Shown: positions 44,361-54,035, counted from the stretch's first letter. The stretch is 64,000 nucleotides of DNA from CAZTHK01 sp964613215 (GCA_964613215.1 CAZTHK010000009.1:80527-144526); one strand, 5' to 3'. Notes: generated from the sequence alone by a model not told the origin. A program made the numbers and translations.

Positions 44361-45227
44361 TCAGTCTTTCAGCTCAATTACCCGGTTCCTTATTGTTCCA
44401 ATCCGCTCTATCTCAATCTCAATTACATCTCCCTGTTTAAGAAAAACTGGAGGTTTCCTGAATACACCCACCCCCGCAGGTGTGCCGGTGGCTATAATAT
44501 CCCCCGGCATAAGAGTCATAACCGAAGAAATGTAGGATATTATTCTTTTCACCGGGAATATCATTTCGGATGTATTGGACTGCTGCATTATCTCTCCATT
44601 CAATTTCTGGATAATTTTCAGATTCCGGTAATCCCCGATTTCGTGGGGGGTCACTATCCAGGGGCCGCAGGGGGCGAAAGTGTCGTAGCTCTTGGCCCGG
44701 AACCATTGGCCATCCTCTTTCTGGGCTTTCCTGGCACTGATGTCATTGAACACCATGAATCCGGCGATGTAATCTTCAGCGGTCCGTGGGTTTATCATTG
44801 TTCCCGTCCTGGCAATAACCACAGCCAGCTCTGCTTCCGCATCCACCATTTCCACACCCGGCCTGATCACAATATGGTCGTACGGACCGTTCAGGGAGGT
44901 GGGAGCTTTGGAGAATAGAGTGGGAGTGGCTGGTGGTTGGAGACCCTGTTCCCTGGCATGGGAGGGATAGTTTCTTCCCAGGCAGATGATCTTACCCGGC
45001 CGTGTAACCGGGGGGTAAACCTGGAGGTCCTCCAGCATGTGGAAATGTGAACGGGGGAGGTTGGCGGCATTGTCGGCCAGGTTCTTTATTGCCGGCAATA
45101 ACCCCCTCCTCAGAATTTCCTCCAGGGAGGAGGGGAGGAATTCCTGTGCCGATTTTATGTCCAGCACCCGGTCTCCGATTACTATTCCGGTTCTGAGGTA
45201 TTTATTCTTGAAGGATACTATTTTCAA
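44361..45227 (-). CDS. Fumarylacetoacetate hydrolase family protein
   Basis: Members cleave C-C bonds or decarboxylate beta-keto acids, using a divalent metal. The 288-residue protein shows IICLGRNYPSHAREQG, LFSKAPTSLNGPYDHIVIRPG, the metal-binding VDAEAELAVVI (Glu residues), IAGFMVFNDISAR (Asp) and MPGDIIATGTPAGVG. An N-terminal domain of about 70 residues precedes the catalytic fold, as in many bacterial paralogues. The substrate is not predictable, although oxaloacetate decarboxylase or acylpyruvase activity is common. It follows dsbD by 70 bases and overlaps nothing. Confidence 0.92.
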   Translation of the reverse strand: MKIVSFKNKYLRTGIVIGDRVLDIKSAQEFLPSSLEEILRRGLLPAIKNLADNAANLPRSHFHMLEDLQVYPPVTRPGKIICLGRNYPSHAREQGLQPPATPTLFSKAPTSLNGPYDHIVIRPGVEMVDAEAELAVVIARTGTMINPRTAEDYIAGFMVFNDISARKAQKEDGQWFRAKSYDTFAPCGPWIVTPHEIGDYRNLKIIQKLNGEIMQQSNTSEMIFPVKRIISYISSVMTLMPGDIIATGTPAGVGVFRKPPVFLKQGDVIEIEIERIGTIRNRVIELKD

Positions 45228-45297
45228 GACGGATTTCCCCCTGTGAAAATATCGGAATATATTTTAAAACAAAGGCATCTGATTTTTTTGGATTCTC

Positions 45298-47169
45298 TTA
45301 TGGCTGATCTCCGGAATTAATAATTTCTCTCAGACGCTTCTTCATTTCATCCGGTCCTACCAATCCGGTTACCCGCAGGGAAGTTCTCTCCCTGCCGGAA
45401 GGGTCGATGAAGATAATAGTGGGAACGCCCCGGATATTAAACTTTTTTCTTAATTTTTTCTCTCTCTGACTGTTTTTGGTAAGATCAACTTTCAGGGGCA
45501 GCACCTTTTGTGATAACTTGATCACTCCGGGATCGGTGAAGGTCTTTTCATCCAATTCATGACAGGGGATGCACCAGTCGGCGTAGAAATCGATCATCAC
45601 CGGCCGGTTCTTCTCAGCCGCGGAAGCAAGCTTTGATGTTTCAAATTCTTCCCAGTCCACCCCCGGATGTTCACCTCCTCCCACCACCCCGGTGGAAAGG
45701 GTTATCAGATAGATGGCCAGCAATATTCCCCCTGCTCCCACTGCTCTGCGCAGGATGGTAAATCCTCTTCCTTTCTGAGGGGTGCCTTCGATCCATCCCA
45801 GGTAAATTCCTCCAGTAAGAGCAGTGGCTGCATAACCGATCAGGGAGGCGGTTGAACCGATCAGGTGCCTGGCGAAATAGAAGGCCATACCTATCAGGAT
45901 AAAACCGAATATCTTCTTTACCCATACCATCCAGTTGCCCGAGTGGGGCAGTTTTGAGATGCTACCGGAGGCCGTCCCCAGCACGATTATGGGTATGCCC
46001 ATCCCCCATGCCAGGGTAAAGAACATGGTGAACCCGAGCATGGGATTAGCCATCCTGCCCACGTAGGTAAGGAGACCCAGAACAAATGGTCCTATACAGG
46101 GTGCTGCTACTATACCTACGGTAAGGCCCATCAGTACTGCCCCGAAATAGCCCTGCCTGGCTGATCCCGATCCCCTGGTCAAAAAGGACGGCAGCTTGAT
46201 TTCCCAGGCTCCGAACATGGAGGAGGCCAGGATGATCATCACCGCGGATATGAACATCACCACATAGGGGTTCTGCAGAGCCGAGCCGAACAGTGCCCCG
46301 GTGGTAGCTGCTATGGTTCCCAGAAGGCTGTAGGTGATAGACATTCCCAGAACATACAGAACTGCCAGGGTAACGGTTCTGGATGTCTTTCCCCCCGACT
46401 GGCCCACAAAATAACTTACCGTGATTGGTATGATGGGATATATACAGGGTGTCAGGTTCAGAGCCAGCCCTCCCAGGAAGATAAGAAGGAATGCCAGGAA
46501 AAATCCCCTCTCTTCAATCATTCCACCCATTCTCCCTGCTTCCTTCTCTGATTCTGCAGAAGGTTTCAGAGGGCGCCCCGTTTCATCCACGAAGGGGGAT
46601 TGTGAAAATATTTCTGGATGGAGGGGGGCGGGGGAGGTTATCTGTTCTGCTACTTTCAAATCTGTTTCCAGGCTTATACTGTCGGGAGCTATACAGGAGG
46701 TATTGTTACAGCCCTGATACACCAGGGTAGTGGTGATTGGGTAGGATCCCGGGGGGGTATTTTCATTCACCTTCAATATTGCACCGAATATAACCTCGCC
46801 ATGGTATAGTGGAATTTCCCTTTCACTTATACTGAGCGAAAACATCTCCGGCTCGGGATACAGAACCCGTTCCACTTCAATCTCGTCGGGAGTATCCACC
46901 TTGAATACGGTGGGTATGGCGAATTGGTCCACCGGCTGGTCGGAATTGATATGCCAACCACTCTCGATTCTGGCGGAGAGGGCCAGGTGGAGGATGGAGC
47001 CTGGTTCCGCCTCACCGGCGGAGAGGTATGTCCGGCCAGATACCAGGCCGGCAGCGGGGAGGAAGAGACTCTGAGCAATTAAAACAGAGGGCAGAATTAA
47101 CAGGATCATCAGGATTGATGTTTCCAGTGGCTTTTTGCTGTGATGGGCCGGGATGCTGAAGCGATTCAT
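45298..47169 (-). CDS. dsbD: Thiol:disulfide interchange protein DsbD
   Basis: DsbD carries electrons from cytoplasmic thioredoxin to the periplasm. The 623 residues hold a signal sequence, an n-DsbD immunoglobulin-like domain with the Cys pair CNNTSC, eight membrane helices with the two channel cysteines (LTPCIYPIIPIT and AAPCIGPFVLGLL), and a C-terminal thioredoxin domain with YADWCIPCHELDEKTF. All three redox pairs are present. It starts 15 bases after the LVIVD-repeat gene stop, so both share a message. The thioredoxin end may reduce secreted proteins such as the Cys-rich C1 protease; that link is inference. Confidence 0.95.
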   Translation of the reverse strand: MNRFSIPAHHSKKPLETSILMILLILPSVLIAQSLFLPAAGLVSGRTYLSAGEAEPGSILHLALSARIESGWHINSDQPVDQFAIPTVFKVDTPDEIEVERVLYPEPEMFSLSISEREIPLYHGEVIFGAILKVNENTPPGSYPITTTLVYQGCNNTSCIAPDSISLETDLKVAEQITSPAPLHPEIFSQSPFVDETGRPLKPSAESEKEAGRMGGMIEERGFFLAFLLIFLGGLALNLTPCIYPIIPITVSYFVGQSGGKTSRTVTLAVLYVLGMSITYSLLGTIAATTGALFGSALQNPYVVMFISAVMIILASSMFGAWEIKLPSFLTRGSGSARQGYFGAVLMGLTVGIVAAPCIGPFVLGLLTYVGRMANPMLGFTMFFTLAWGMGIPIIVLGTASGSISKLPHSGNWMVWVKKIFGFILIGMAFYFARHLIGSTASLIGYAATALTGGIYLGWIEGTPQKGRGFTILRRAVGAGGILLAIYLITLSTGVVGGGEHPGVDWEEFETSKLASAAEKNRPVMIDFYADWCIPCHELDEKTFTDPGVIKLSQKVLPLKVDLTKNSQREKKLRKKFNIRGVPTIIFIDPSGRERTSLRVTGLVGPDEMKKRLREIINSGDQP

Positions 47170-47184
47170 AATTCGACCTTTCTG

Positions 47185-49104
47185 CTATTGGTGGTAGCGG
47201 AAAACATAAACTCCTCCACTTGCGCTGGCCAGATAGACGAATTTGCCGTCGGCAAATACTCCCCTGGCATCGTCCACCACCGGAGAACGGGCGGTGATAC
47301 GGGGAGAACCGGGTGCAGAAACATCTATGGCGAAAATACCGGCCGAATGACCGGCAGCAAACAGGGTTCCGTCTATTGCGTGCAATTCCCTGGTCAGGGT
47401 TTTAAGATAGAGCTCTCCCAGAAGTTTAGGATTGGTGCGATCAGATATGTCCACTGTCTTGATTCCTCTTCCTCCGTCAGCCAGACAGGCTACATCACCC
47501 AGGATGAAACAGTCACAGTTCCAGCCATTGGTATTGATGCGGGATACCGGGGAAGGGGGCATCTCCCTGATTGAATATATCCGGAATCCCTCATCTCCAT
47601 CTGCGAAATAGAGATAATCCCGGTCGACTTCCAGCCCCCGTACCTCTGAGAACTCATGCCTCCATATAAGTTTGGGCCTGCGGGGATCGCTTACCCGATA
47701 TATCTCCAGTCCGCCCAGTCCTCCTGCCACATATACCCTGTTGTCCTGAGCTACTATGGCGGAGTGAAAGAACGGAGAATCATGCTGGCCAAGTTGGACC
47801 GGCCGGGCAGGATCGGAAACATCGATAACCTTCAACCCGGCCTCTCCATCCGCCAGATAGGCTATGTTCCCCTGTACCGCTATATCCCTGGCCACTTTGG
47901 TCTGGATATGCCCAATCCAGTTGATACTGCCGTTCCGGTTAACCCTCCCGATCCTCACTCCGTCTCCTCCGTTGGCCAGATACAGCAGGTTGTCCACAGC
48001 TACCAGGTCCACCGCGAATCCGCTGGTGGAGATGGAATATTCCAATTCCGCCCGGTGGTCATCCAGACGGTACAGGTAGAGCCCCTGCTTGGGATCGATG
48101 GTAGCAAGCCAGCCTGTATGGCAGAATATCCCGGAGCCGGCTGCCTTGCCGGACCGAAACAGGTCCAGCAGCCGTCCCATGTTCCATCCCTCCTCTTTCC
48201 TGTCACCGGCATACTCGATCTCCAGGGTTTCTTCTATTTTGAAGTAGCGGTTCCCGGAATTATTTCCCTCCGCCATTTCCTGTTTAGTTCCCACCGGTGG
48301 TATATCTACCCTCTTGATGTGGTTTGAACCGGTCAGAAAGTATCCCCGTGATTCACCTACACAGAGGTCGGTGGCGTCGCCGCCGGTGTAGTTCCATATC
48401 TTCCTGGGTTGGGACGGATCGGAGATACCCCAGCCTTCCATGTCTCCGTCCCGGTATACCAGATAGATTATACCGTTTTTGAGAATTCCCTTCTTAATTA
48501 TTCTATCTGTTCTGGTGGTGTTGAGAGTTTTGAGTTTTCCGGTGGGACCGGAGTGGTAGATTACAAATTTTCTATTGGATATGACCACCACCAGATCATA
48601 CTCCGCCAGCAGGGCATTTATCTGGCCGGAAAAAGCGGTAGTACCGGATAAACGGGGATTGACCGGGTTGTTCAAATCAAAAGTGTAGATATCCCTGTTG
48701 TTGTCTGCCAGATAGAGGAATCTGTTGCATATGGCACAGCCGGTTGCCTGTCTGGTTTTATGCTGGTATTCCACTGCGGGGTTACTCCCATCTCCCAGCC
48801 GTACTACTATCAGGCCGCCCCTTTTGGCGGCCATGTATGCCACTGACCCGTGGACTGCTATATCCAGGGGTTCTCCGTCCACCGCCAGATACTTGATATT
48901 TTCACCCTTGCCTCTGACCGGGGCTAATGCAATTCCGCCCCCTGTTCCCAGAATAAGAAGATCATGGTGAAAGGTCACCGTATTGCCCGGTCCCTGCATC
49001 AGGGACCTGGAGAGAAGTTCCAGACTGGAACCATACAACGAGCCGTAAGTGAGTGAGACAATCAGGAGGGCCATGGTGAAAATTGCGGGGATTCTGACAG
49101 TCAT
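47185..49104 (-). CDS. Secreted LVIVD-repeat beta-propeller protein
   Basis: A signal peptide (IFTMALLIVSLTYGSLYGSS) is followed by about 600 residues of tandem 40-45-residue units of the LVIVD type, such as IAYLADGEAGLKVIDVSDPARPVQLGQHDS, VYVAGGLGGLEIYRVSDPRRPKLIW and ACLADGGRGIKTVDISDRTNPKLLGEL. These fold as beta-propeller blades and are common on surface or periplasmic proteins of unknown function. The end, YLASASGGVYVFRYHQ, is a last blade and no sorting domain follows. It is the first gene of a minus-strand operon with dsbD, with AAGGAA before the ATG. Confidence 0.88.
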   Translation of the reverse strand: MTVRIPAIFTMALLIVSLTYGSLYGSSLELLSRSLMQGPGNTVTFHHDLLILGTGGGIALAPVRGKGENIKYLAVDGEPLDIAVHGSVAYMAAKRGGLIVVRLGDGSNPAVEYQHKTRQATGCAICNRFLYLADNNRDIYTFDLNNPVNPRLSGTTAFSGQINALLAEYDLVVVISNRKFVIYHSGPTGKLKTLNTTRTDRIIKKGILKNGIIYLVYRDGDMEGWGISDPSQPRKIWNYTGGDATDLCVGESRGYFLTGSNHIKRVDIPPVGTKQEMAEGNNSGNRYFKIEETLEIEYAGDRKEEGWNMGRLLDLFRSGKAAGSGIFCHTGWLATIDPKQGLYLYRLDDHRAELEYSISTSGFAVDLVAVDNLLYLANGGDGVRIGRVNRNGSINWIGHIQTKVARDIAVQGNIAYLADGEAGLKVIDVSDPARPVQLGQHDSPFFHSAIVAQDNRVYVAGGLGGLEIYRVSDPRRPKLIWRHEFSEVRGLEVDRDYLYFADGDEGFRIYSIREMPPSPVSRINTNGWNCDCFILGDVACLADGGRGIKTVDISDRTNPKLLGELYLKTLTRELHAIDGTLFAAGHSAGIFAIDVSAPGSPRITARSPVVDDARGVFADGKFVYLASASGGVYVFRYHQ

Positions 49105-49218
49105 TTTAGTATTCCTTCCTGAACCTTTTCCGGTTTTATTCTGCCGGAGCTGCCTTTGTATCCCGGCGGGCCGGGCTGACTCCGGCTGTCTGTAACATTG
49201 CCCCCCGGGAGGTGTTAC

Positions 49219-49247
49219 ATTATATTATAAATAACCGAATATAACAA
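49219..49247 (-). promoter_or_regulatory. Promoter candidate for the LVIVD-dsbD operon
   Basis: On the minus strand TTGTTA, a 17-base spacer and a perfect TATAAT are seen, with a second TATAAT overlapping just upstream. The predicted leader is about 108 bases. Confidence 0.5.
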
Positions 49248-49355
49248 AAAGTTCCATAAGTTACCCGGATGGTTAAAAATATGGGGTGCTTTTACAGAAC
49301 AGCTTATTATATCTTTCAGTAGTAAAGTCAGGGATATTAAAGGAAAGGAACGGCA

Positions 49356-49976
49356 TTGAAGAAGAAGGTTCAGCGTATCTATCTTGTTCGTCATGCAGAG
49401 TCGGAGTGGAATGATCAGAAGAGGGTACAGGGCACCTGCCTGGAGGTGGGGCTGAGCAAATTGGGTGAGAGACAGGCAGAGAGGCTTGGTGATGCTCTGG
49501 GGGAGTTGGATTTTACGGAGGTATATTGTAGTGACGCGGTGAGGGCCACCGAAACCGCCAGGATAGCCCTGGGAGATAATTACCCCCTGAATATACTTGC
49601 CGGGCTCCGGGAAATATCGCTGGGTGAATGGGAAGGAATACTTATAAGTGAGATTAAACAGAAGATGGCGGAAGATTTCAAAAACTGGTTTATCCGGCCA
49701 ACTGCGGTCAGGATAACCGGGGGTGAGGATTTGAACAGGTACCGTAAACGTGCGGCGGATGTTTTTAACTCTCTGGCTGATAATAATTCAGACGGGGACG
49801 TATTAATTATCTCCCACGGCGGGTTCATCTGCGTGCTTCTGACATACCTGCTCAAGATGGATATAGATGATTTCTGGTCCTTCTCCATTCCCAATGCTTC
49901 CATTGCCACCGTACTTATGGATTTCAAGCCCCGGTTGAGGGGACTGGGAGATGTTTCCCATCTGAAGAATGTTTAA
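49356..49976 (+). CDS. Histidine phosphatase (phosphoglycerate-mutase-like)
   Basis: The 206-residue protein has the phospho-His motif YLVRHAESEWN near the start, then LREISLGEWEGILISEI, and the second catalytic His in VLIISHGGFICVLL. The class includes cofactor-dependent mutases and small-molecule phosphatases such as CobC-like enzymes; the substrate is not certain. It uses a TTG start with AAGGAAAGG upstream. Its stop overlaps the convergent radical SAM gene by four bases. Confidence 0.9.
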   Translation: MKKKVQRIYLVRHAESEWNDQKRVQGTCLEVGLSKLGERQAERLGDALGELDFTEVYCSDAVRATETARIALGDNYPLNILAGLREISLGEWEGILISEIKQKMAEDFKNWFIRPTAVRITGGEDLNRYRKRAADVFNSLADNNSDGDVLIISHGGFICVLLTYLLKMDIDDFWSFSIPNASIATVLMDFKPRLRGLGDVSHLKNV

Positions 49977-51031
49977 CCTCCACTGTTTTCCTGCCGGGGA
50001 CCAACAGCCTGCAGGTGCCGGTCGCTTATTCCACTGTCCTCCCACACACTGTAGTGTTCCATGCTCAGCTCCACCACCACCCGGGGAAACATTACATTTA
50101 TACTGCGGTTGAGCTCACGGTAGATTCTTGCCCTCTCCGGCCGGTACAGTCTGATCTTATCCTCGCTGTCCTTGAAGAATTCACCACGCAGAAGTGGACT
50201 GTGGGGGATGCTCTGTCTTATCAGACTGAAAAGGCCGGCCGGGAATCGCAGCACACCCAGCTCGAAACGGTTTATAACTCCGTGGCCGGTTGATTCTCTT
50301 ATCATCTTTAGCAGTTCTGTATATCTGTCCATCCCGGCGTAGTGCGGTATGATGGGATCCAGGCGTATGCCCACCGGTATGCCGGCTGTACAGCACTTAC
50401 GGATGGCCTCCAGGCGTTGATGGAGAGATGCTGTCCCCCCTTCTTCCCCTTTAACCGCTTCATGGGGTGCCATGGTCCAGGTGATTACCAGGTTGCCGGT
50501 GGTTCCTGCAGCCAGCAGGTGATCTACTGCATTGCTCTTAGTCCGGACCTCCAGGACAGTATTTGATCCTTCGAATAGGGGCAAGATGCCGCTGATGGTG
50601 TTGGTAAGATGGTCCAGGGCGAGGCTGTCACCGTATTCCCCGGTGGTAATGTAACGGGGTGGATTATTCCGTAGGGTTTGTACTATCTCGGTCTTCATCC
50701 TTTCCCGGTTGGTGAAGATTATTATCTGCCGGTGTTCCAGATATGACTGAAGGTAGCAGTAACTGCAGCGGAAGGGACAATTCAGCATGGAAACAATGTA
50801 CTTTTCTCCGCAGGGGGGCGACCCCGGGGGGATGTGGAAGTCCTTAACAAAACTGCCACGGTGGCGCATCAGTAGCAGCTTATCCCTCTCGTTATTCTCG
50901 ATAATCCGGGTGATTTCCCTGCTGTCCACCACACTGGCGGGGAGATGTGAGCAGGCGGAGGTAATCCTTCCGGTGAGAGGGTCTGCTGCCGCCTCATCCT
51001 GAATATATATTCTTTTAAAGGGGATTTTCAT
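49973..51031 (-). CDS. Spore photoproduct lyase-like radical SAM protein
   Basis: The radical SAM cluster motif CPFRCSYC lies near residue 88 (SMLNCPFRCSYCYLQSYL). It is followed by EYGDSLALDHLT and EVRTKSNAVDHLL, which match the SPL family that repairs UV thymine dimers in spores. The 352 residues are near the length of SPL. Since nothing else here suggests sporulation, its role may be another DNA or nucleotide repair step. The start ATG 51031 has no strong ribosome site. It is a minus-strand gene convergent with the phosphatase. Confidence 0.85.
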   Translation of the reverse strand: MKIPFKRIYIQDEAAADPLTGRITSACSHLPASVVDSREITRIIENNERDKLLLMRHRGSFVKDFHIPPGSPPCGEKYIVSMLNCPFRCSYCYLQSYLEHRQIIIFTNRERMKTEIVQTLRNNPPRYITTGEYGDSLALDHLTNTISGILPLFEGSNTVLEVRTKSNAVDHLLAAGTTGNLVITWTMAPHEAVKGEEGGTASLHQRLEAIRKCCTAGIPVGIRLDPIIPHYAGMDRYTELLKMIRESTGHGVINRFELGVLRFPAGLFSLIRQSIPHSPLLRGEFFKDSEDKIRLYRPERARIYRELNRSINVMFPRVVVELSMEHYSVWEDSGISDRHLQAVGPRQENSGG

Positions 51032-51363
51032 GGTTTATGCGCTAATCGGTAAAGATGTCAGGTACCGGCCCGGTTTCAGGGACCATAAAATCATGCTGGA
51101 CAGCTCTCTTGTATATTCTTCTAAACCGGAGGGCAGTATTCCACTGAAGGCAGGCAGGTATGCGGAACCAGCCTCAAGGGAGCAGGGCAACTTTTCTGCT
51201 AGGAAAATAAATATCACTGGCCTTTTCCCTGATATCCTGTAATTACCCGGTGACAGTGTTTCATTGACCTGCGCAGGGGTAGATTCGATTCGCCGGAAGG
51301 GCATCCGGCAGTGTTCCTATTCTGAAAATACGTACCTCCGGCCTGGCCCCGGGTATCTACTGC
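51032..51363. other. Spacer with only doubtful short frames
   Basis: This 332-base stretch holds an 89-codon minus-strand frame (51035-51304, starting MPFRRIESTPAQVNETLS) ending three bases before the radical SAM gene, and a 70-codon plus-strand frame over it. Neither has a ribosome site or a recognisable family. The minus-strand one is placed so that it could be co-transcribed, but I do not count it as a gene. Confidence 0.4.
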
Positions 51364-52113
51364 TTAAAAGTAACCATTCCCCCGGTTACTCTGTTTTATC
51401 CGGCGAAGCTTTTTCCCCGCCATGATATAGATAAGTGCCACTCCCGCCAGGAAGCCGCCCACGTGGGCGAACCAGGCTACCCCGCCACTCTGCATTCCAC
51501 CCAGTGATGCAGCGGCTGAAATCAACTGAAGCACAAACCAGAATATTATCACCACCGAGGCGGGAAGAACTATCAGCCTGATAAAAAAGAACAGCAGTGC
51601 GGCAACCAGCACTCTGGCCCTGGGGTAGGCAATCAGGTAGGCTCCCAGCAGGCCGGCTACAGCGCCGCTGGCTCCCACCGTGGGGATGGTGGAAGAGGGG
51701 TCGGTGACGATATGGAAGAAATGGGCGGCCAGCCCGCTGATCAGGTAGAACAGGATGAACCTGTAGGGCCCCACCAGGTCTTCGATGTTATTGCCGAATA
51801 TCCACAGGTAGAGCATATTCCCCCCCAGGTGGAGCAGGCTCCCGTGGATGAACATGGAGGTAAACAGAGTTATGAATATGGGACTGGGTCCCCTGAAATG
51901 CCGGAACTGCCGGCCCATAACCGTTACCGTTCTGGTCAGGTCGGTCATGTTGGTTATCTCGAAGGGGGTGGCACCGTAGGAGGCGATGAAGGCATTGACC
52001 TGGGACCCCAGGGACATCTGGTAGATATATACGATCACATTGACGGCAATAAGGGATATGGTTATTACCGGTGTTCTCTCGGTCGGGTTTATGTCCTTCA
52101 GTGGCAGAAACAT
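51364..52113 (-). CDS. Rhomboid-family intramembrane serine protease
   Basis: Rhomboids cut membrane proteins within the bilayer. The 249 residues have six or seven membrane helices, the HG(S)xxHLxxNMLYLWIFG loop (SMFIHGSLLHLGGNMLYLWIFGNNIED), the nucleophile Ser in TVGASGAVAGLLGAY, and the His in WFAHVGGFLAG. These are all catalytic landmarks. Both N-terminal FLPLKDINPTERTPVIT and length are typical of the bacterial class. It lies between the radical SAM and dehydrogenase genes, with separate spacing on both sides. Confidence 0.92.
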   Translation of the reverse strand: MFLPLKDINPTERTPVITISLIAVNVIVYIYQMSLGSQVNAFIASYGATPFEITNMTDLTRTVTVMGRQFRHFRGPSPIFITLFTSMFIHGSLLHLGGNMLYLWIFGNNIEDLVGPYRFILFYLISGLAAHFFHIVTDPSSTIPTVGASGAVAGLLGAYLIAYPRARVLVAALLFFFIRLIVLPASVVIIFWFVLQLISAAASLGGMQSGGVAWFAHVGGFLAGVALIYIMAGKKLRRIKQSNRGNGYF

Positions 52114-52211
52114 GTCTATATAATATCAGAAATCCCCGGCCGGGGACAATGGTTTCATTAATTGGAGTTTCCTTATAAGGTATAGCACGGAGTTTCGGGT
52201 TAACTCCTGTT

Positions 52212-53189
52212 TCATAATTTATCCCTGGATGATATATCCAACAGGACCTTGAAGCTTCCACCGTGGGTGGCCATATCGAAGGCTTCCATCCACTGATTCA
52301 GCGGAAACAACCCGCTGATAAGAGGTATTACCTCAACCCTTCCCCTTCTGAGGAGCTCCAGGGCTGGGGGGAAGGGACCGCAACGGGAGCCGGTGATGGT
52401 TATTTCGTTTACCGCCACCGGGGATGGGTTCCAGTGCATTTTATCATGATAGGTGCTCTTGAGTATTATCAGGCCCCGGGGTTTAATCAACTCCACAGCA
52501 AGGGGCAGCCCCCGGGTGCTTCCGGTGCACTCCACTATCAGGTCGAATGTTTCCCTCATTCTGCCTGCCTCCCGGGACGGCGCTGTTTCAAATCCCATCT
52601 TCCGGATACGTTCCATCTTGCTGCTGTTACGGCCAACTATGGTAATATTACTGTTATTCAGCTTCAGTACCTGAGCCACCAGGGAGGCCAGTCTTCCATC
52701 CCCCAGTACTGCAATGCGCTGGTATTCCCCAATGTCGAATCTGGAAGTTATCTCGCAGGCGGCGGCCAGAGGTTCGGTAAAAACCGCCTCTCTGTCATCC
52801 AGTTTTCCGGGGATGGGATGAATGTTTTCTTCAGGCAGAACAGTATATTCGGCGAATACCCCATTCATTGCTGATATGCCCAGGACCCGCCGGTGGGGGC
52901 AATGCTTTCCCAGCCCCTCCCGGCAGGTGGAACATTCGTTGCAGGGAGCGTTTATTTCCCCCACCACCCTGCGGCCTGCCATTCCCGGAGATCCGGCATC
53001 CTCGACCACCCCGGTGAATTCATGGCCGGGAACACCCCTGAAATCCATGTATCCCCTGGTTATCTCCAGGTCGGTTGAGCATATTCCGGCCATGGTTACT
53101 CTGATCAGGGCTTCGCCGGGGCCGGCCCGTGGCAGTGGCAGATCTTTCCTCAGGAACAGATTCTTGCCATCGAAGTACAGTCCCTTCAT
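52212..53189 (-). CDS. Zinc-dependent medium-chain dehydrogenase
   Basis: The start is ATG 53189, after AAAGGA, giving 325 residues; this fits the family N-terminus (MKGLYFDGKNLFLRKDLPLP). Catalytic zinc ligands appear as Cys in AGICSTDLEI and His-Glu in PGHEFTG. The structural zinc site is the four-Cys lobe CNECSTCREGLGKHC. The Rossmann part starts IAVLGDGRLASLVAQVL; its dinucleotide loop GDGRLA has the first and last glycine changed from GxGxxG, so cofactor binding may be altered. The alcohol or polyol substrate is not predictable. Confidence 0.9.
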   Translation of the reverse strand: MKGLYFDGKNLFLRKDLPLPRAGPGEALIRVTMAGICSTDLEITRGYMDFRGVPGHEFTGVVEDAGSPGMAGRRVVGEINAPCNECSTCREGLGKHCPHRRVLGISAMNGVFAEYTVLPEENIHPIPGKLDDREAVFTEPLAAACEITSRFDIGEYQRIAVLGDGRLASLVAQVLKLNNSNITIVGRNSSKMERIRKMGFETAPSREAGRMRETFDLIVECTGSTRGLPLAVELIKPRGLIILKSTYHDKMHWNPSPVAVNEITITGSRCGPFPPALELLRRGRVEVIPLISGLFPLNQWMEAFDMATHGGSFKVLLDISSRDKL

Positions 53190-53363
53190 ATCAGAGTATC
53201 CTTTGGTCACGCCAATTCTCTCAGGGCGGTCTGACCGGAGACCGGCCGATGTTCCCCTCCATAACAGAGCCAATGATACGGCAATGGTTTACTGTTGTCA
53301 AATTTGTGTTTGATGGGTTAACCTGACTGTATACGGAAACAGATAACTATTCAAGGAGGAGAG

Positions 53364-54035
53364 ATGAGCAACAGGAAGGACCGTAAGTATCAGATAGATG
53401 AATTTACCCTGGAGGATTCCTGGCGTTTGTTCCGGATTCTGTCAGAATTCGTGGAGGGGTTCGATACCATGAAATCATACACTCCCGCAGTTACTTTCTT
53501 CGGTTCCTCCAGGGCCAGGGAGGGGGACTGGGCATACGATAACGCCAGGGCTCTGGCCTTGAAGCTGGCCAGGGAAAAATATACTATTATTACCGGTGGG
53601 GGTCCCGGGGTGATGGAGGCAGCCAACAGGGGAGCTCAGGAGGGAGGCGGGACTTCGGTGGGCCTGAATATTGAGATACCCTTCGAACAGAGGCCCAACC
53701 AGTATATAGACAAATTGATAACCTTCCGTTACTTCTTTGTCAGAAAGGTTATGTTTATCAAATACTCTATGGCTTTTGTAATTATGCCCGGTGGGTTCGG
53801 AACCATGGATGAGTTCTTCGAAGCGCTAACCCTTATACAGACCAAGAAGATAGCTCCCTTTCCGGTGTTCATGATGGGACAGGAATACTGGAGCGGCCTG
53901 CTGGAATGGATAGAGAACTTAATGCTGGGAGGGGGAAAGATTTCAAGAGAGGACCTGGATATGCTCCATGTCTATGACAGTCATGACGAGGTGATGGACC
54001 GACTTAACCGGTTGTCGGGAACCATGCATCTGTAA
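53364..54035 (+). CDS. LOG family protein
   Basis: LOG-type enzymes remove ribose 5-phosphate from nucleoside monophosphates; the bacterial relatives are often annotated as lysine decarboxylase by mistake. The 223-residue protein has VTFFGSSRAREGD, TGGGPGVMEAANRGAQEGG and the active-site motif MPGGFGTMDEFFEALTLIQTKK (PGGxGTxxE). AAGGAGGAG precedes the ATG, one of the strongest ribosome sites in the window. It stands alone between divergent and convergent genes. Confidence 0.93.
   Translation: MSNRKDRKYQIDEFTLEDSWRLFRILSEFVEGFDTMKSYTPAVTFFGSSRAREGDWAYDNARALALKLAREKYTIITGGGPGVMEAANRGAQEGGGTSVGLNIEIPFEQRPNQYIDKLITFRYFFVRKVMFIKYSMAFVIMPGGFGTMDEFFEALTLIQTKKIAPFPVFMMGQEYWSGLLEWIENLMLGGGKISREDLDMLHVYDSHDEVMDRLNRLSGTMHL

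Noticed and set aside
51035..51304. An 89-codon minus-strand frame ending just before the radical SAM gene
   Set aside because: The placement is suggestive, but there is no ribosome site, no recognisable motif, and a competing frame on the other strand.
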